From positions 1 to 64,000 of the forward strand of contig JAWKMU010000002.1 in NCBI GenBank assembly GCA_041392065.1: DNA of 64,000 bases. Reading direction: 5' to 3'. Of this stretch, positions 17,037-25,756 are shown piece after piece. The position numbers were made by a program, and so were the translations under genes. The notes below the pieces were generated by a model, which ran no database searches, had not been told where the DNA came from, and saw nothing but the letters and a program-made list of their open reading frames with translations. The stretch comes from CAJQLB01 sp041392065 (GTDB lineage Bacteria; Bacteroidota; Bacteroidia; Flavobacteriales; Flavobacteriaceae). Position 1 is the first letter of the stretch. The number at the start of each line of letters is the position of its first letter.

Positions 17037-19550
17037 TTAATTAAAATAAACCCTCAACACAGCATTAGGCGTAAAACCTAAGGAGCGTTGAATGATTTCG
17101 TTAAGCGTTTCATTATTTACACGATAAAAACTGTTAATTTCATTCTCTTTGTTTAAAACATTCCAGAACGAAACTCCGAGGTTTCCTTTTGCTTTTTTAC
17201 CAAGATTAAAATCGTAAATAGCAGAAACATCTAAACGAAGGTAATCCTTTAAATTAGAAGTGTTTGTTGGACCAAAATTAACCTCATTGTTTACAATTTC
17301 ATTGTCAGTTATAGGTATAGTTATAGGCTTACCTATATGCCAATTTAAACCTGTAGATAGTTTGAAGTTTTTTATACTATAGGTTAAACCAAGAGTTGCC
17401 CAATGTGTTATGTTGTAATTGCTTGGAAATGTTTCTGGCTCTAATGACTCAAAAAGGTAAAGGTTGTTCATATAGGCATAACTTAACCAAGCGTTAAAAG
17501 TATTGATTTGTTTTTTTAGCAATACATCAACGCCTTTAACCTCATAACTACCAATGCTTTTAACAAACTCGTATTGGTTTTGAAATCCTTGACTCTGAGA
17601 GGTAATGCCTTTTATGTTTTTGTAATACACTTCAGTATTAATTAACCAGCCATGTCTGTTATAGCTTAATCCAGCTGAAAACTGCTTGCTGGTAATAACT
17701 GGAATGTCATCGTCATTAGATAATTGCCATCTGCGTTTTTCAATACCCAAAAAATCATTCTGAAAGTTAATGACTTGTGAAGTGTTTTGGTGTTTGAATT
17801 CGCCCAAAACTTCAAAAGTAAAATGATCTAAAAATTTTTGGTTGAAACTTAAGCGAGGTTCAAAAAGTGATTTTTTAAATTTGTCTATATAATTGTATCT
17901 GAGCCCAATGTTAATATAAGTGTTGTTATTTAAGGTTTTGTAGTTGAGTTGTGAAAAAACACCATGTGTCCTGACAACTTCTGAGACCAGAAGTTTGAAT
18001 AAAGGGTTGTCTACATCATCTAAATTGGTAACTTCGGTTTCTACAAAATGATAGCCATTTAATAACTGTATATTGCTGCTTAGCTTATAGTTTGTTTTAA
18101 GTTTAACGCTGGTTTCTGAAACTTTGTTTTCTTGTAAAAAACGTTGCGAATCCAGAATGTTTGCATTTACAGCTTTCAGTTTGTAATCGGTTTCATAAAT
18201 ATCTAACACGGTTTGAAATTTTTGACTCCAAATGCGATTGTATTTTATCGATCCAGCAATACTGTTTTGAGTTAAATTGCTTTCTCGTGATATCGCTTGA
18301 TTATTAATAATTGCATTTTCATCAAATTGCAATTGGTTGTGTACATTAATAAAGTTAAGTTGTAATTCATCTTTTGTGCTCATATTATAAATCCATCTAA
18401 GCGATGTATCATAAAAATCAAAAGCTTGGTTAGAATTGGTAATAGTGGTATTATTATCGCTTAACTCTGTGTTTTGAGCTATTCTGTTAAAAAAAGCAGT
18501 ATAAGTTGGCGTTTCTACAACATCACTTATAGATTTTCTTGCTGCAATTTGCAAAGAAGATTTATCACTAATAGGTACATCTACAAAGCCATTGGCATCG
18601 GTTAAATTGGCTCCAACTACTGCATTAAAAGTATCATTAACGTTTTTTTCTGTCTGCATCATTATGGTGCCAGAAACACCATCAGTATAGCTTGCATCTG
18701 TTCCGTTTTTTTTTAGGAAAACCTTTTGAGTTATTTGAGGGTTGTACATAGAAATTAGACCAAAAAAGTGTCCAGATTGATACATTTTAATATCGTCCCA
18801 AAGAATAAGGTTCTGATCATGAGTACCTCCTCTTATATTGATGTTAGAGACGGTTTCATTAACACTTTGAATGCCTGGAAACGATTGTACAGAATGTAGC
18901 ACATCGTTATCTATAAGACCAGGAAGTATTTCAAAATCAGAGAAATCAATTTCAAAACCACCATTGTTTATTTTGTTAATACCACTTGTTATATAGTTAG
19001 AAATAACTATTTCTGATAACGACTGAAAATTTGGAAACAACAAAATATCTTCACAAGAAGTGGTCTTAAACTGAGTATAAGACCGAACTATTGTTTTGTA
19101 GCTTATATGTCTTAATTCAATGAGCTCGTTAAGATTTTTAATTTCTATTTGAAAAAATCCGTTTTTGTCAGTAATTGCCGATTTAGTATTAGTTTGCACA
19201 GTGACAGATTCTATAGGCTGAGCAGTTTCAATGTCCTTTACATAGCCACAAAGTATCATTCGGTTTTTGGGTTGTATCGAAATGATATTTTCGCTAATGA
19301 CAGTAAATGACAAACTTGTTTTTGATTCTAAGAAAGCCAATGCTTCGCTAAGAGTTAGGTCTTTAGAAGGAAAAGCAATAGCAATTCCATCCACTATATC
19401 TTCTGCATAATTAAATTGAATTTGGTGCTGCTCTTGAAGTGTTTTAATAATACTTGTTAGTAATTGTTCACTATTAGAATTTTGAGCAAAACTACAATTT
19501 ATAAAAACTAACAAACACGTTAGCGTAAGTTGTTTAATTGCTTTCTCCAT
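17037..19550 (-). CDS. TonB-dependent receptor with STN signalling domain (FecA-like)
   Basis: An 837-residue outer-membrane receptor of the kind that works with a FecR/ECF-sigma pair. Order: signal peptide (1-22); a secretin/TonB short N-terminal (STN) domain at about 35-92 (FNYAEDIVDGIAI, LTLSEALAFL); a carboxypeptidase-regulatory-like domain at about 98-180 (CGYVKDIETAQPIESV); the plug (PGIQSVNETVSNINIRGG, residues about 228-247); and a 22-strand-type barrel ending in Phe. The substrate cannot be read from sequence. Its ATG lies inside the 3' end of fecR (17-base overlap), so the two are coupled. The STN domain implies it reports ligand binding to FecR rather than only transporting. Confidence 0.92.
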   Translation of the reverse strand: MEKAIKQLTLTCLLVFINCSFAQNSNSEQLLTSIIKTLQEQHQIQFNYAEDIVDGIAIAFPSKDLTLSEALAFLESKTSLSFTVISENIISIQPKNRMILCGYVKDIETAQPIESVTVQTNTKSAITDKNGFFQIEIKNLNELIELRHISYKTIVRSYTQFKTTSCEDILLFPNFQSLSEIVISNYITSGINKINNGGFEIDFSDFEILPGLIDNDVLHSVQSFPGIQSVNETVSNINIRGGTHDQNLILWDDIKMYQSGHFFGLISMYNPQITQKVFLKKNGTDASYTDGVSGTIMMQTEKNVNDTFNAVVGANLTDANGFVDVPISDKSSLQIAARKSISDVVETPTYTAFFNRIAQNTELSDNNTTITNSNQAFDFYDTSLRWIYNMSTKDELQLNFINVHNQLQFDENAIINNQAISRESNLTQNSIAGSIKYNRIWSQKFQTVLDIYETDYKLKAVNANILDSQRFLQENKVSETSVKLKTNYKLSSNIQLLNGYHFVETEVTNLDDVDNPLFKLLVSEVVRTHGVFSQLNYKTLNNNTYINIGLRYNYIDKFKKSLFEPRLSFNQKFLDHFTFEVLGEFKHQNTSQVINFQNDFLGIEKRRWQLSNDDDIPVITSKQFSAGLSYNRHGWLINTEVYYKNIKGITSQSQGFQNQYEFVKSIGSYEVKGVDVLLKKQINTFNAWLSYAYMNNLYLFESLEPETFPSNYNITHWATLGLTYSIKNFKLSTGLNWHIGKPITIPITDNEIVNNEVNFGPTNTSNLKDYLRLDVSAIYDFNLGKKAKGNLGVSFWNVLNKENEINSFYRVNNETLNEIIQRSLGFTPNAVLRVYFN

Positions 19551-20445
19551 GAATTACTACCAAATTTGAAAGATTCAGTTCGTAGGACAAATTCATAGGT
19601 TGGGTGATAGCTTTTAGGGCATTTTCTAAATTATTGTGCATAAAGCCACCAGTAAATAATCTATTAGCATCTACACTTTTTACAGAAACTTGAATATTGT
19701 ATTGACGCTCCAGTTCGGCTAAGACTTCTTTAAAAGGGATGGCATCAAACTCGCTCATATTGTCTATCCATTTTGGACTCTTTGCATCTGTTTTTCCTTC
19801 AGATAATACTCCGTTTAATATCTGAAAAGTATCTCCTGCAAGCAACTGTTTTGTAATGTTGTTTGACGTTACTTTAACAATACCTTCAAAACATTTAACC
19901 TCAAAATAATTATCGCGTTGTTTGACGTTAAATTGTGTACCTACTACTGTTACTAAGCCTTGTCTGGTTTTAACATCAAAAACTTTGCCTTTGGTTACTT
20001 TAAAGTAAGCTTCACCATGTAGGTTTAAAAGTCTGTTGCTTTGCCAGTTTTTAGAATTAAACGTTATTTTAGATTGTGCATTTAATTCGACAATAGAACG
20101 ATCGGGAAGTTCAAAATTTATTTTTTCGCTGGCTACAGTTTTAAAAACAGTTTCAGGGTTATTAAAAAAGGTAAAATAAATGCCTAAAGCTATAACTACT
20201 ATGCTGGCAATTTTTAATAAAGGACTCCACCAATTTAATGTCTTTACAGTAGTGTTTTTAGAATAATAACGATTTTTAAAAGTATTAAAGTCACTAATGG
20301 TCGAGTTATGAGAGGCTTTAAAAAGCTTTGCATTGTCAATAATATATTGGTTAAACTCGGCATCGTCAAGCTGGCTAAAGCTCTGTTTTTCAGCTTCAGT
20401 AAGTTCTCCTTTTAACCATTTTTCTATCAAGTAATCTTTGTTCAT
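19534..20445 (-). CDS. FecR-family anti-sigma regulator
   Basis: A 303-residue inner-membrane signal transducer. A short cytosolic N-terminus (helices with WLKGELTEAEKQ) would bind the sigma factor; one membrane helix lies at about residues 75-93 (IASIVVIALGIYFTFF); the periplasmic part has the FecR domain (FELPDRSIVELNAQSKITF, then GEAYFKVTKGKVFDV and VVGTQFNVK) and the C-terminal domain (FKEVLAELERQYNIQV) that contacts the STN domain of the receptor. It lies 47 bases downstream of the sigma gene and overlaps the receptor gene. Confidence 0.93.
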   Translation of the reverse strand: MNKDYLIEKWLKGELTEAEKQSFSQLDDAEFNQYIIDNAKLFKASHNSTISDFNTFKNRYYSKNTTVKTLNWWSPLLKIASIVVIALGIYFTFFNNPETVFKTVASEKINFELPDRSIVELNAQSKITFNSKNWQSNRLLNLHGEAYFKVTKGKVFDVKTRQGLVTVVGTQFNVKQRDNYFEVKCFEGIVKVTSNNITKQLLAGDTFQILNGVLSEGKTDAKSPKWIDNMSEFDAIPFKEVLAELERQYNIQVSVKSVDANRLFTGGFMHNNLENALKAITQPMNLSYELNLSNLVVIHGESN

Positions 20446-20492
20446 CGATACTTCGTTTTAGTATATAACAACTTTAATTGCATTTCTCCTGA

Positions 20493-21017
20493 CTATTTTA
20501 TTTTAAAACCTTCTAATTCTTTTTTTAAGATATTAAAAGCGCTATAAATTCTGTATTCTACTACCTTTTGAGTAACACCTAAAATTTCGGCAATTTCACT
20601 ATGCTTTTTTCCATCTGCTTTATTGAGTAAAAAAGCAACGCGTTGTTCTTCGCTTAATCGTTCAAGAGCATTTTTATATTGATTTAAAAACTCTTCCTTT
20701 TCTAAAACAAATTCAGGATTTTCGTTGGTGTAATGTTTATGGTTTTCTTGCTGGTACTTTAAAACCACTTTTTGGTGCTTTGCTTCATTAAGCATCATAT
20801 TATTTGCAACAGTAAACAAATAAGATTTAGCTTTAGACAAAGTTACATTTTTACAGTTGTCCCATAGTTTTATAAAGGCGTCCTGAGCTTTGTCACTTGG
20901 GTTTAAATGTTCGCCATATTTATAGTATAAAAAGTCATGCAAATCTTTAGCGTATTTATTGTAAATATGCTTAAAAACTTGCTCTTCACATACATTATCG
21001 CTAAGGTTTTTTTGCAA
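20493..21017 (-). CDS. ECF RNA polymerase sigma factor (FecI-like)
   Basis: A 174-residue sigma-70 family factor with region 2 (FLYYKYGEHLNPSDKAQDAFIKLWDN, about 28-53) and region 4 (LNKADGKKHSEIAEILGVTQKVVEYRI, about 127-155). It directs transcription of target genes when FecR releases or activates it. The start is TTG at 21017: the frame has an upstream stop and no ATG before region 2, and the N-terminus MQKNLSDN fits relatives. It is first in the sigma-FecR-receptor operon and divergent from the gene at 21122, with about 100 bases between. Confidence 0.92.
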   Translation of the reverse strand: MQKNLSDNVCEEQVFKHIYNKYAKDLHDFLYYKYGEHLNPSDKAQDAFIKLWDNCKNVTLSKAKSYLFTVANNMMLNEAKHQKVVLKYQQENHKHYTNENPEFVLEKEEFLNQYKNALERLSEEQRVAFLLNKADGKKHSEIAEILGVTQKVVEYRIYSAFNILKKELEGFKIK

Positions 21018-21121
21018 TGTGGGTTTTTCTTTAATGCTATAAAGTTATAATTTTTTTTGACTAATAATCAGGATTTTCTTTTCGATTGTTGTTTCATTAT
21101 AAATGCACAATCAACTTAGCT

Positions 21122-21301
21122 ATGGAAACAGAAATCAACTTTAACAATTTACTTTCGACTTTAAAGGACGAAGAAATAAATAGACATCGAATTAAGATTG
21201 TAAATCTCTCCAAATCTTTAAAGGAGCGTCCAAACGAAAAAAATCTTGTGCTTAGTTTAAAACAATCACTTGTAAGATTGGAAGCGTTATTATTAAGCTA
21301 A
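21122..21301 (+). CDS. Small hypothetical protein, 59 aa
   Basis: Unknown family. A short charged helical protein (LSTLKDEEINRHRIKIVNLSKSLKER) with a likely coiled coil and no signal peptide. The ATG at 21122 is chosen over a TTG 12 codons upstream, which would run into the divergent promoter region. It may form a pair with the next small gene. Confidence that it is a gene is moderate because it is short. Confidence 0.5.
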   Translation: METEINFNNLLSTLKDEEINRHRIKIVNLSKSLKERPNEKNLVLSLKQSLVRLEALLLS

Positions 21302-21357
21302 ATTTTAATAACCCAAATCGTTAAAATTTGTTCACTAAAAGAAAAAATACCAAAACT

Positions 21358-21579
21358 ATGGTTTGTTATATTTCTATTTTAAAAGAAAGAGAAATCGTAT
21401 TTTATAGACAAAAATTAGAATCTATACAAGATTTAATGAATCTATATCCAGAAAAAAAGATCTATAGATACAAATATCAATTAACGTTTACGAGGTATAA
21501 TAATCTTATTAAAACTGTTGGTGATTTAAAAAGATTAAATATTGATTTAGATTTTTTTTCAGGAGAAATTAGGAGTTAA
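21358..21579 (+). CDS. Small hypothetical protein, 73 aa
   Basis: Unknown family. A basic, Tyr/Lys-rich helical protein (ILKEREIVFYRQKLESIQDLM, YRYKYQLTF) with no signal peptide. ATG at 21358 is preferred to a TTG ten codons upstream. It lies 56 bases after the previous small gene and 41 bases before the acidic lipoprotein. Confidence 0.5.
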   Translation: MVCYISILKEREIVFYRQKLESIQDLMNLYPEKKIYRYKYQLTFTRYNNLIKTVGDLKRLNIDLDFFSGEIRS

Positions 21580-21620
21580 TTGTTCTATTAAAAAATAATC
21601 AAACTAAAAACAAAAATATT

Positions 21621-22700
21621 ATGAAAACCCAAATTAAAATTGCTCTTTTATTAAGTTTTGTTCTTGGTGCTTTATCTACTTCATGCCGAACAGAAGAAAT
21701 GGAATTAATACAATCACCTCCAGAAGATACCTTAGTGCCTGACTCTGTAGTAGCTTCGTTAATGTCACAAACCACATTGAATGATGGCTCTAACGATAAT
21801 ATTATTGACAATGCTAACTGTTTCAACATTCAATTACCAGTAACAGTTATTGTAAACGGAATTGAAATTGTAGTAAACTCAGAGGATGATTATGACGATA
21901 TTGAAGATATTTTTGATGAATTTGACGACGATAGTGATACCTTGGAAATTACTTTCCCAATTACAATAATTCTTAGCGACTTTACAGAAATTGTAATTAA
22001 TAACTATACCGAGTTTTATAGCTATGTAAACGGTTGCAATGGTGAAAATGAAAGCGACGATGATATAGAATGTTTAGATTTTGTTTACCCAATATCTGCT
22101 TCAGTTTATAATTCTAACAATGAAATAATTTTAACCATAACTTTTAATAACGATTACGAATTGCATGAGTTTATTGAAGATTTTGACGAAAGCGATATTG
22201 TAAGCATCAATTTTCCAATTACAGTTGTGCTGTTGGATGGTACCGAAATTGTTATTGATAGCTTAACAGAACTTCAAGATATTATAGAACTGTATGATGA
22301 TTATTGCGATGAAGATGATGATTATGATTATAATGATGATGATTGTAATGATTGCGACACCAATCAATTAGAAACCATTTTAACAGGCTGTTCTGATTGG
22401 TATGTAGATAAGTTAGAGCGAAATGGCAATGATTATGACGATGTTTACGATGGTTACCTGTTTAACTTTTTTAACGATGGTACTTTATCTGTTTCTTGGG
22501 GCATGACAACTGTTTATGGTACTTGGGAAGCTTCAGGAACAGGAAACAATATTTTAGTGGTTATCGATGTTCCAGCTTTACCTTATTGTAATAACAATTG
22601 GTATTTACACGAAATAGAACAATACTCTAACGAAACCAAAGTGGACTTTCGTGTTGGTGATGACGACAGACTTAGATACGAAAACAATAATTGTAATTAA
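21621..22700 (+). CDS. Acidic repeat lipoprotein, 359 aa
   Basis: I do not recognise a named family. It is a secreted lipoprotein (signal peptide, Cys22) and very acidic. Residues 68-225 hold four related units starting near 68, 108, 152 and 194, each with a hydrophobic strand of the form F-P-I-T-V-x-x, a turn (DGTEI or similar) and VVN/VID, then an acidic helix. Residues about 227-246 are an Asp/Cys-rich run (YCDEDDDYDYNDDDCNDCD). The last 100 residues look like a lipocalin-type barrel (FNDGTLSVSW...YGTWEASG). The next gene shares this C-terminal type. Calcium or other cation binding is plausible from the Asp content but not shown. Confidence 0.75.
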   Translation: MKTQIKIALLLSFVLGALSTSCRTEEMELIQSPPEDTLVPDSVVASLMSQTTLNDGSNDNIIDNANCFNIQLPVTVIVNGIEIVVNSEDDYDDIEDIFDEFDDDSDTLEITFPITIILSDFTEIVINNYTEFYSYVNGCNGENESDDDIECLDFVYPISASVYNSNNEIILTITFNNDYELHEFIEDFDESDIVSINFPITVVLLDGTEIVIDSLTELQDIIELYDDYCDEDDDYDYNDDDCNDCDTNQLETILTGCSDWYVDKLERNGNDYDDVYDGYLFNFFNDGTLSVSWGMTTVYGTWEASGTGNNILVVIDVPALPYCNNNWYLHEIEQYSNETKVDFRVGDDDRLRYENNNCN

Positions 22701-22725
22701 TAAAAAACCTTTTAAAACCTATATT

Positions 22726-23211
22726 ATGAAAAACACATTTTTTTACAGCTTTTTAATCATGTTGAGCTTTTCGTTAATGTCTACAACATGTTCATCAGAT
22801 GATGATGGACCATCTAATAACGATAATAGTCAAGAAATTATTGAAATAGAAAATACTGCCGAATCTGGCACTTGGATAATATCAAGCTATATTGATTCTG
22901 GGCAAGACGAAACCAATGACTTTGCAGGTTATGAGTTTACATTTAACGCAAACGGAACAGTAGTAGCAACCAATGGCACAACAACCTATAATGGTACTTG
23001 GTCAGTAACCGATAGCAGTAATAGCAGTGATGATAGCAGTAATGACGATGATATAGATTTTAATCTATCATTCCCAGTTCCAGATACAGACGATTTTGAA
23101 GATTTAAATGATGATTGGGACATTGTAAGCTATACCTCAACAACCATAAGCTTAATTGATATAAGTGGCGGAAATGGAGGTACAGATACTTTGGTCTTTC
23201 AGAAAAACTAA
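22726..23211 (+). CDS. Lipocalin-like lipoprotein, 161 aa
   Basis: A small lipoprotein (lipobox MSTTC, Cys about 21) followed by a Ser/Asp-rich spacer and a lipocalin-like domain (SGTWIISSYIDSG, YEFTFNANGTVVATNG, YNGTWSVTD). A low-complexity Ser/Asn/Asp run interrupts the domain at about residues 107-122 (short GATAGCAGT-type DNA repeats at 23020-23045). ATG at 22726 starts a clear signal peptide; the longer frame begins inside the preceding gene with TTG. It lies 25 bases after the acidic lipoprotein and probably shares its transcript. Function unknown. Confidence 0.75.
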   Translation: MKNTFFYSFLIMLSFSLMSTTCSSDDDGPSNNDNSQEIIEIENTAESGTWIISSYIDSGQDETNDFAGYEFTFNANGTVVATNGTTTYNGTWSVTDSSNSSDDSSNDDDIDFNLSFPVPDTDDFEDLNDDWDIVSYTSTTISLIDISGGNGGTDTLVFQKN

Positions 23212-23286
23212 AAACTAAAAGAAAAAGAAAAATTCCATTGTTAAAAATGGGCAAACTTCCCTCAAATCGCATTTATTGATAGCTGA

Positions 23287-23318
23287 AATCTGCTCTGACA
23301 CTAATGTCGGAGCAGATT
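23287..23318 (+). terminator. Strong hairpin between lipoprotein and OB-fold genes
   Basis: A 14-bp stem AATCTGCTCTGACA / TGTCGGAGCAGATT (one G-T pair) with a CTAA loop. No T-run follows, so it may be a pause site or RNA-stability structure rather than a full terminator. Confidence 0.5.
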
Positions 23319-23352
23319 AAGGCAAAACCTACTTCAAAAAAAAGCAATAGAT

Positions 23353-23727
23353 ATGCGAAAATGGATTGTATTGGTCATACTAATAGTAGTCGCAGTTTTA
23401 GGCTACAACTATGTTTATCAAGACCATAGAGATATTGAAAGTGAAGAAGCAATGTTTACCCTAACAGCACAGGATATAACAAACGAATTTGAAATAAATA
23501 CATCAGAAGCTGAAACAAAATATCTAAACAAAACCATAAAAATATCTGGCATTATTACACAATTAAACGATAACCAAATCACCTTAAACAATAAAGTGTT
23601 TTGTCAACTATCCAATAAAAATGAAACATTAAAGCCAAATCAAAACATTACGTTAAAAGGGCGATTTATTGGGTATGACACTCTTTTAGAAGAAATAAAA
23701 TTAGATCAATGCAATATTATTAATTAA
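23353..23727 (+). CDS. OB-fold (tRNA_anti-like) envelope protein, 124 aa
   Basis: A small protein with an N-terminal membrane anchor (residues 4-20) and a single OB-fold resembling the tRNA_anti-like family: YLNKTIKISGIITQLNDNQITLNN ... LKPNQNITLKGRFIGYDTLLEEIKLDQC. Such proteins are common in Bacteroidota and lack an assigned role. It is separated from the next gene by 13 bases, so it likely leads the T9SS/DUF5777/cytochrome/YceI group. Confidence 0.7.
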   Translation: MRKWIVLVILIVVAVLGYNYVYQDHRDIESEEAMFTLTAQDITNEFEINTSEAETKYLNKTIKISGIITQLNDNQITLNNKVFCQLSNKNETLKPNQNITLKGRFIGYDTLLEEIKLDQCNIIN

Positions 23728-23740
23728 AACTTTATGAAAA

Positions 23741-24502
23741 ATGAAAACAAAACTACCTTTTAGATTTTTATCAGTATTAATCCTAACAGTATTTTTTAGC
23801 TTAAATGTAAAAGCTCAGGTTAGAATAGTAGAAGTAGACCCAGCAACAGATAATGTAAAAATTCATAACTATGGAGGCGCAACAGTAGATATTTCCAATT
23901 ATTGGTTTTGTTCGCAAATTGTTTATGGAAGATTAGGTTTAATGACAGTGGTTTCAGGCTCATTAAACTTAGCATCTGGTGCTGATGTTGTTGTAACAAG
24001 TTCTGTCGATCTTGCAGCAGCAGCAGATCTTGGTTTATATAATTCGCCTTCTTTTGGGTCAACAACAGCGATGACAGATTTTACACAATGGGGAGGAAGT
24101 TTTTCATTTCCTGCAGGTAGAGAAAATGTGGCAGTTGCAAAAGGTATATGGACTGCTGGCACTTTTATTAGTGTGGCTGCTCCATACCAATATACTGGCA
24201 ATGGAGGACAAAATGGATTTCAGTTTTGGCAAACGCTCTTGGGTTTAGAAGACTTTAAAATAGGTAATAATTTTAATCTTTATCCAAATCCTACCAGCTC
24301 AATATTAAGTGTAACTTTTAAAAATGAAGTGCCAAATGGAACACTTGAAGTTTATGATGTACTTGGTAAAAAAGCCATGTCACAAAAATTAAAATCAGAT
24401 GTATTGACTTCTATAAATATTTCCAGCTTGGATAATGGTGTATATTTTATAAAAGTCTCTTACGATGGTAAGTCTGAAACAAAACGCTTTATTAAAAATT
24501 AA
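23741..24502 (+). CDS. T9SS-sorted secreted protein, lamin-tail-like domain
   Basis: A 253-residue secreted protein. Signal peptide 1-25 (ending VKAQ); a beta-sandwich resembling lamin-tail domains (RIVEVDPATDNVKIHNYGG, ISNYWFC) up to about residue 165; and a type A T9SS C-terminal domain (FNLYPNPTSS, LEVYDVLGKK, ISSLDNGVYFIKV, TKRFIKN) that exports and anchors it at the surface. No enzyme motif. Next gene follows after 32 bases. Confidence 0.85.
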   Translation: MKTKLPFRFLSVLILTVFFSLNVKAQVRIVEVDPATDNVKIHNYGGATVDISNYWFCSQIVYGRLGLMTVVSGSLNLASGADVVVTSSVDLAAAADLGLYNSPSFGSTTAMTDFTQWGGSFSFPAGRENVAVAKGIWTAGTFISVAAPYQYTGNGGQNGFQFWQTLLGLEDFKIGNNFNLYPNPTSSILSVTFKNEVPNGTLEVYDVLGKKAMSQKLKSDVLTSINISSLDNGVYFIKVSYDGKSETKRFIKN

Positions 24503-24534
24503 AGAGCACTACTAAAATTGATAGTAAAATTGCT

Positions 24535-25386
24535 ATGAAAAAGATATTGATTTATTTATTGTTAGGCTTGTTTTTCAGTGCCAATGCGCAAGATGACTTA
24601 CTAAGCGAAATAGACGTAAATTTAGACAATAATGAGTTTGTCTTTGCAGCTTTTAAAGGTTTAAAAATAGTTAATTTTGAATCTACAAAGCTAACCGCAA
24701 AAAAAGAATTTACATTTGTAGTTTCACATAGATTTGGAAGTGTTAAAAATGGATTTGATACTTTTTTTGGGCTTGACGATGCAGTAACAAGATTAAATTT
24801 TATTTATGGTATTTCAGATGGTATTAACATTGGCTTTTCTCGAAGCTCGTTTCAAAAAATATATGAAACTTCTATTAAATATAGGTTAGTAAGGCAGAAA
24901 GAAAATGGATTTCCGTTTACTATAGTTGGCTTTAATTCTTTTTTAATAAATACAGCTTTAGAAAAAAATAACTTACCAAAGTTAAAATTTAAGCATAGAT
25001 TGGGTTATGCCTTTCAAATCTTAGCTTCAAGTAAAGTAAGTGAAAATCTTTCTTTAGAAATCGTTCCAACATTATTTCATGATAATTATGTGTCAGATAA
25101 CAACCAAGAAAACACACAATATGCATTAGGTTTTGGAGGTCGTTATAAGTTGGGTAAACGTTGGTCTTTAAATGCCGATTATGGACTGCATTTAAACAGA
25201 GCTTCCAATTCGCCTTTTCATAATCCTTTGTCCTTGGGAATAGATTTAGAAACTGGAGGACATGTTTTTCAAATGCACTTTACAAATGCACAAGCAATGA
25301 ATGTAAATGGGTTTTTAGGACAAAGCACAGGCAGCTGGACTGATGGTAATATATATTTTGGATTTAACTTAAGTAGAGTATTTTAA
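24535..25386 (+). CDS. DUF5777 family outer-membrane beta-barrel protein
   Basis: A 283-residue protein with a signal peptide (1-18, ending ANAQ) and continuous amphipathic strands ending in Phe, as in outer-membrane barrels. The family signature is visible: FVVSHRFGSVKNGFDTFFGLDDAVTR near residues 61-87 and NIGFSRSS. DUF5777 barrels are often coded next to c-type cytochrome-like and YceI proteins, exactly as here, but the transported or bound substrate is not known. Confidence 0.85.
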   Translation: MKKILIYLLLGLFFSANAQDDLLSEIDVNLDNNEFVFAAFKGLKIVNFESTKLTAKKEFTFVVSHRFGSVKNGFDTFFGLDDAVTRLNFIYGISDGINIGFSRSSFQKIYETSIKYRLVRQKENGFPFTIVGFNSFLINTALEKNNLPKLKFKHRLGYAFQILASSKVSENLSLEIVPTLFHDNYVSDNNQENTQYALGFGGRYKLGKRWSLNADYGLHLNRASNSPFHNPLSLGIDLETGGHVFQMHFTNAQAMNVNGFLGQSTGSWTDGNIYFGFNLSRVF

Positions 25387-25388
25387 TT

Positions 25389-25748
25389 ATGAAAGCACAC
25401 TTGTTTACTATAGTCGTTATTGGGTTATTATTTTCTTGTACAGATGCTAGTGAGGAAGATTTAATTGAATCTACTCCATTAGAAGATGTTGTAACTTATG
25501 TTGATGATGTGAAAAGCATAATGGATAACAATTGTATTTTTTGCCACTCTAATCCACCTGAAAATGGAGCTCCAATGCCATTGTTAACCTATGAACAGGT
25601 TAAGGAAGCTGTTGAAAATAGAGATTTGATTAATAGAATATCAACTGAAGATTTAGCATTTGTAATGCCTTTTGGTGGTCCTAGATTGCCACAAAACCTA
25701 ATAGATGTTGTGATAAAATGGCAAACCGATGGTTTGCTTGAAGAATAA
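25389..25748 (+). CDS. Cytochrome c-like lipoprotein (one CxxCH)
   Basis: A 119-residue lipoprotein (lipobox LFSC, about Cys17). One haem c site, CIFCH, at about residues 49-53, is preceded by YVDDVKSIMDNN and followed by PMPLLTYEQVKEAV, the layout of small c-type cytochrome domains in Bacteroidota. A distal Met ligand could be the Met in FVMPFGG. It starts three bases after the DUF5777 stop and nine bases before YceI. Confidence 0.85.
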   Translation: MKAHLFTIVVIGLLFSCTDASEEDLIESTPLEDVVTYVDDVKSIMDNNCIFCHSNPPENGAPMPLLTYEQVKEAVENRDLINRISTEDLAFVMPFGGPRLPQNLIDVVIKWQTDGLLEE

Positions 25749-25756
25749 AAATTACT

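Noticed and set aside
17037..19550. Considered the TonB receptor as the SusC of the glucan locus
   Set aside because: It has an STN domain, belongs to the sigma/FecR operon and has no SusD partner; it lies 10 kb away on the other strand.
22300..22350. GAT/TAT repeats as a possible microsatellite or phase-variation tract
   Set aside because: Irregular mixed codons encoding Asp/Tyr, not a perfect tandem repeat that could slip.
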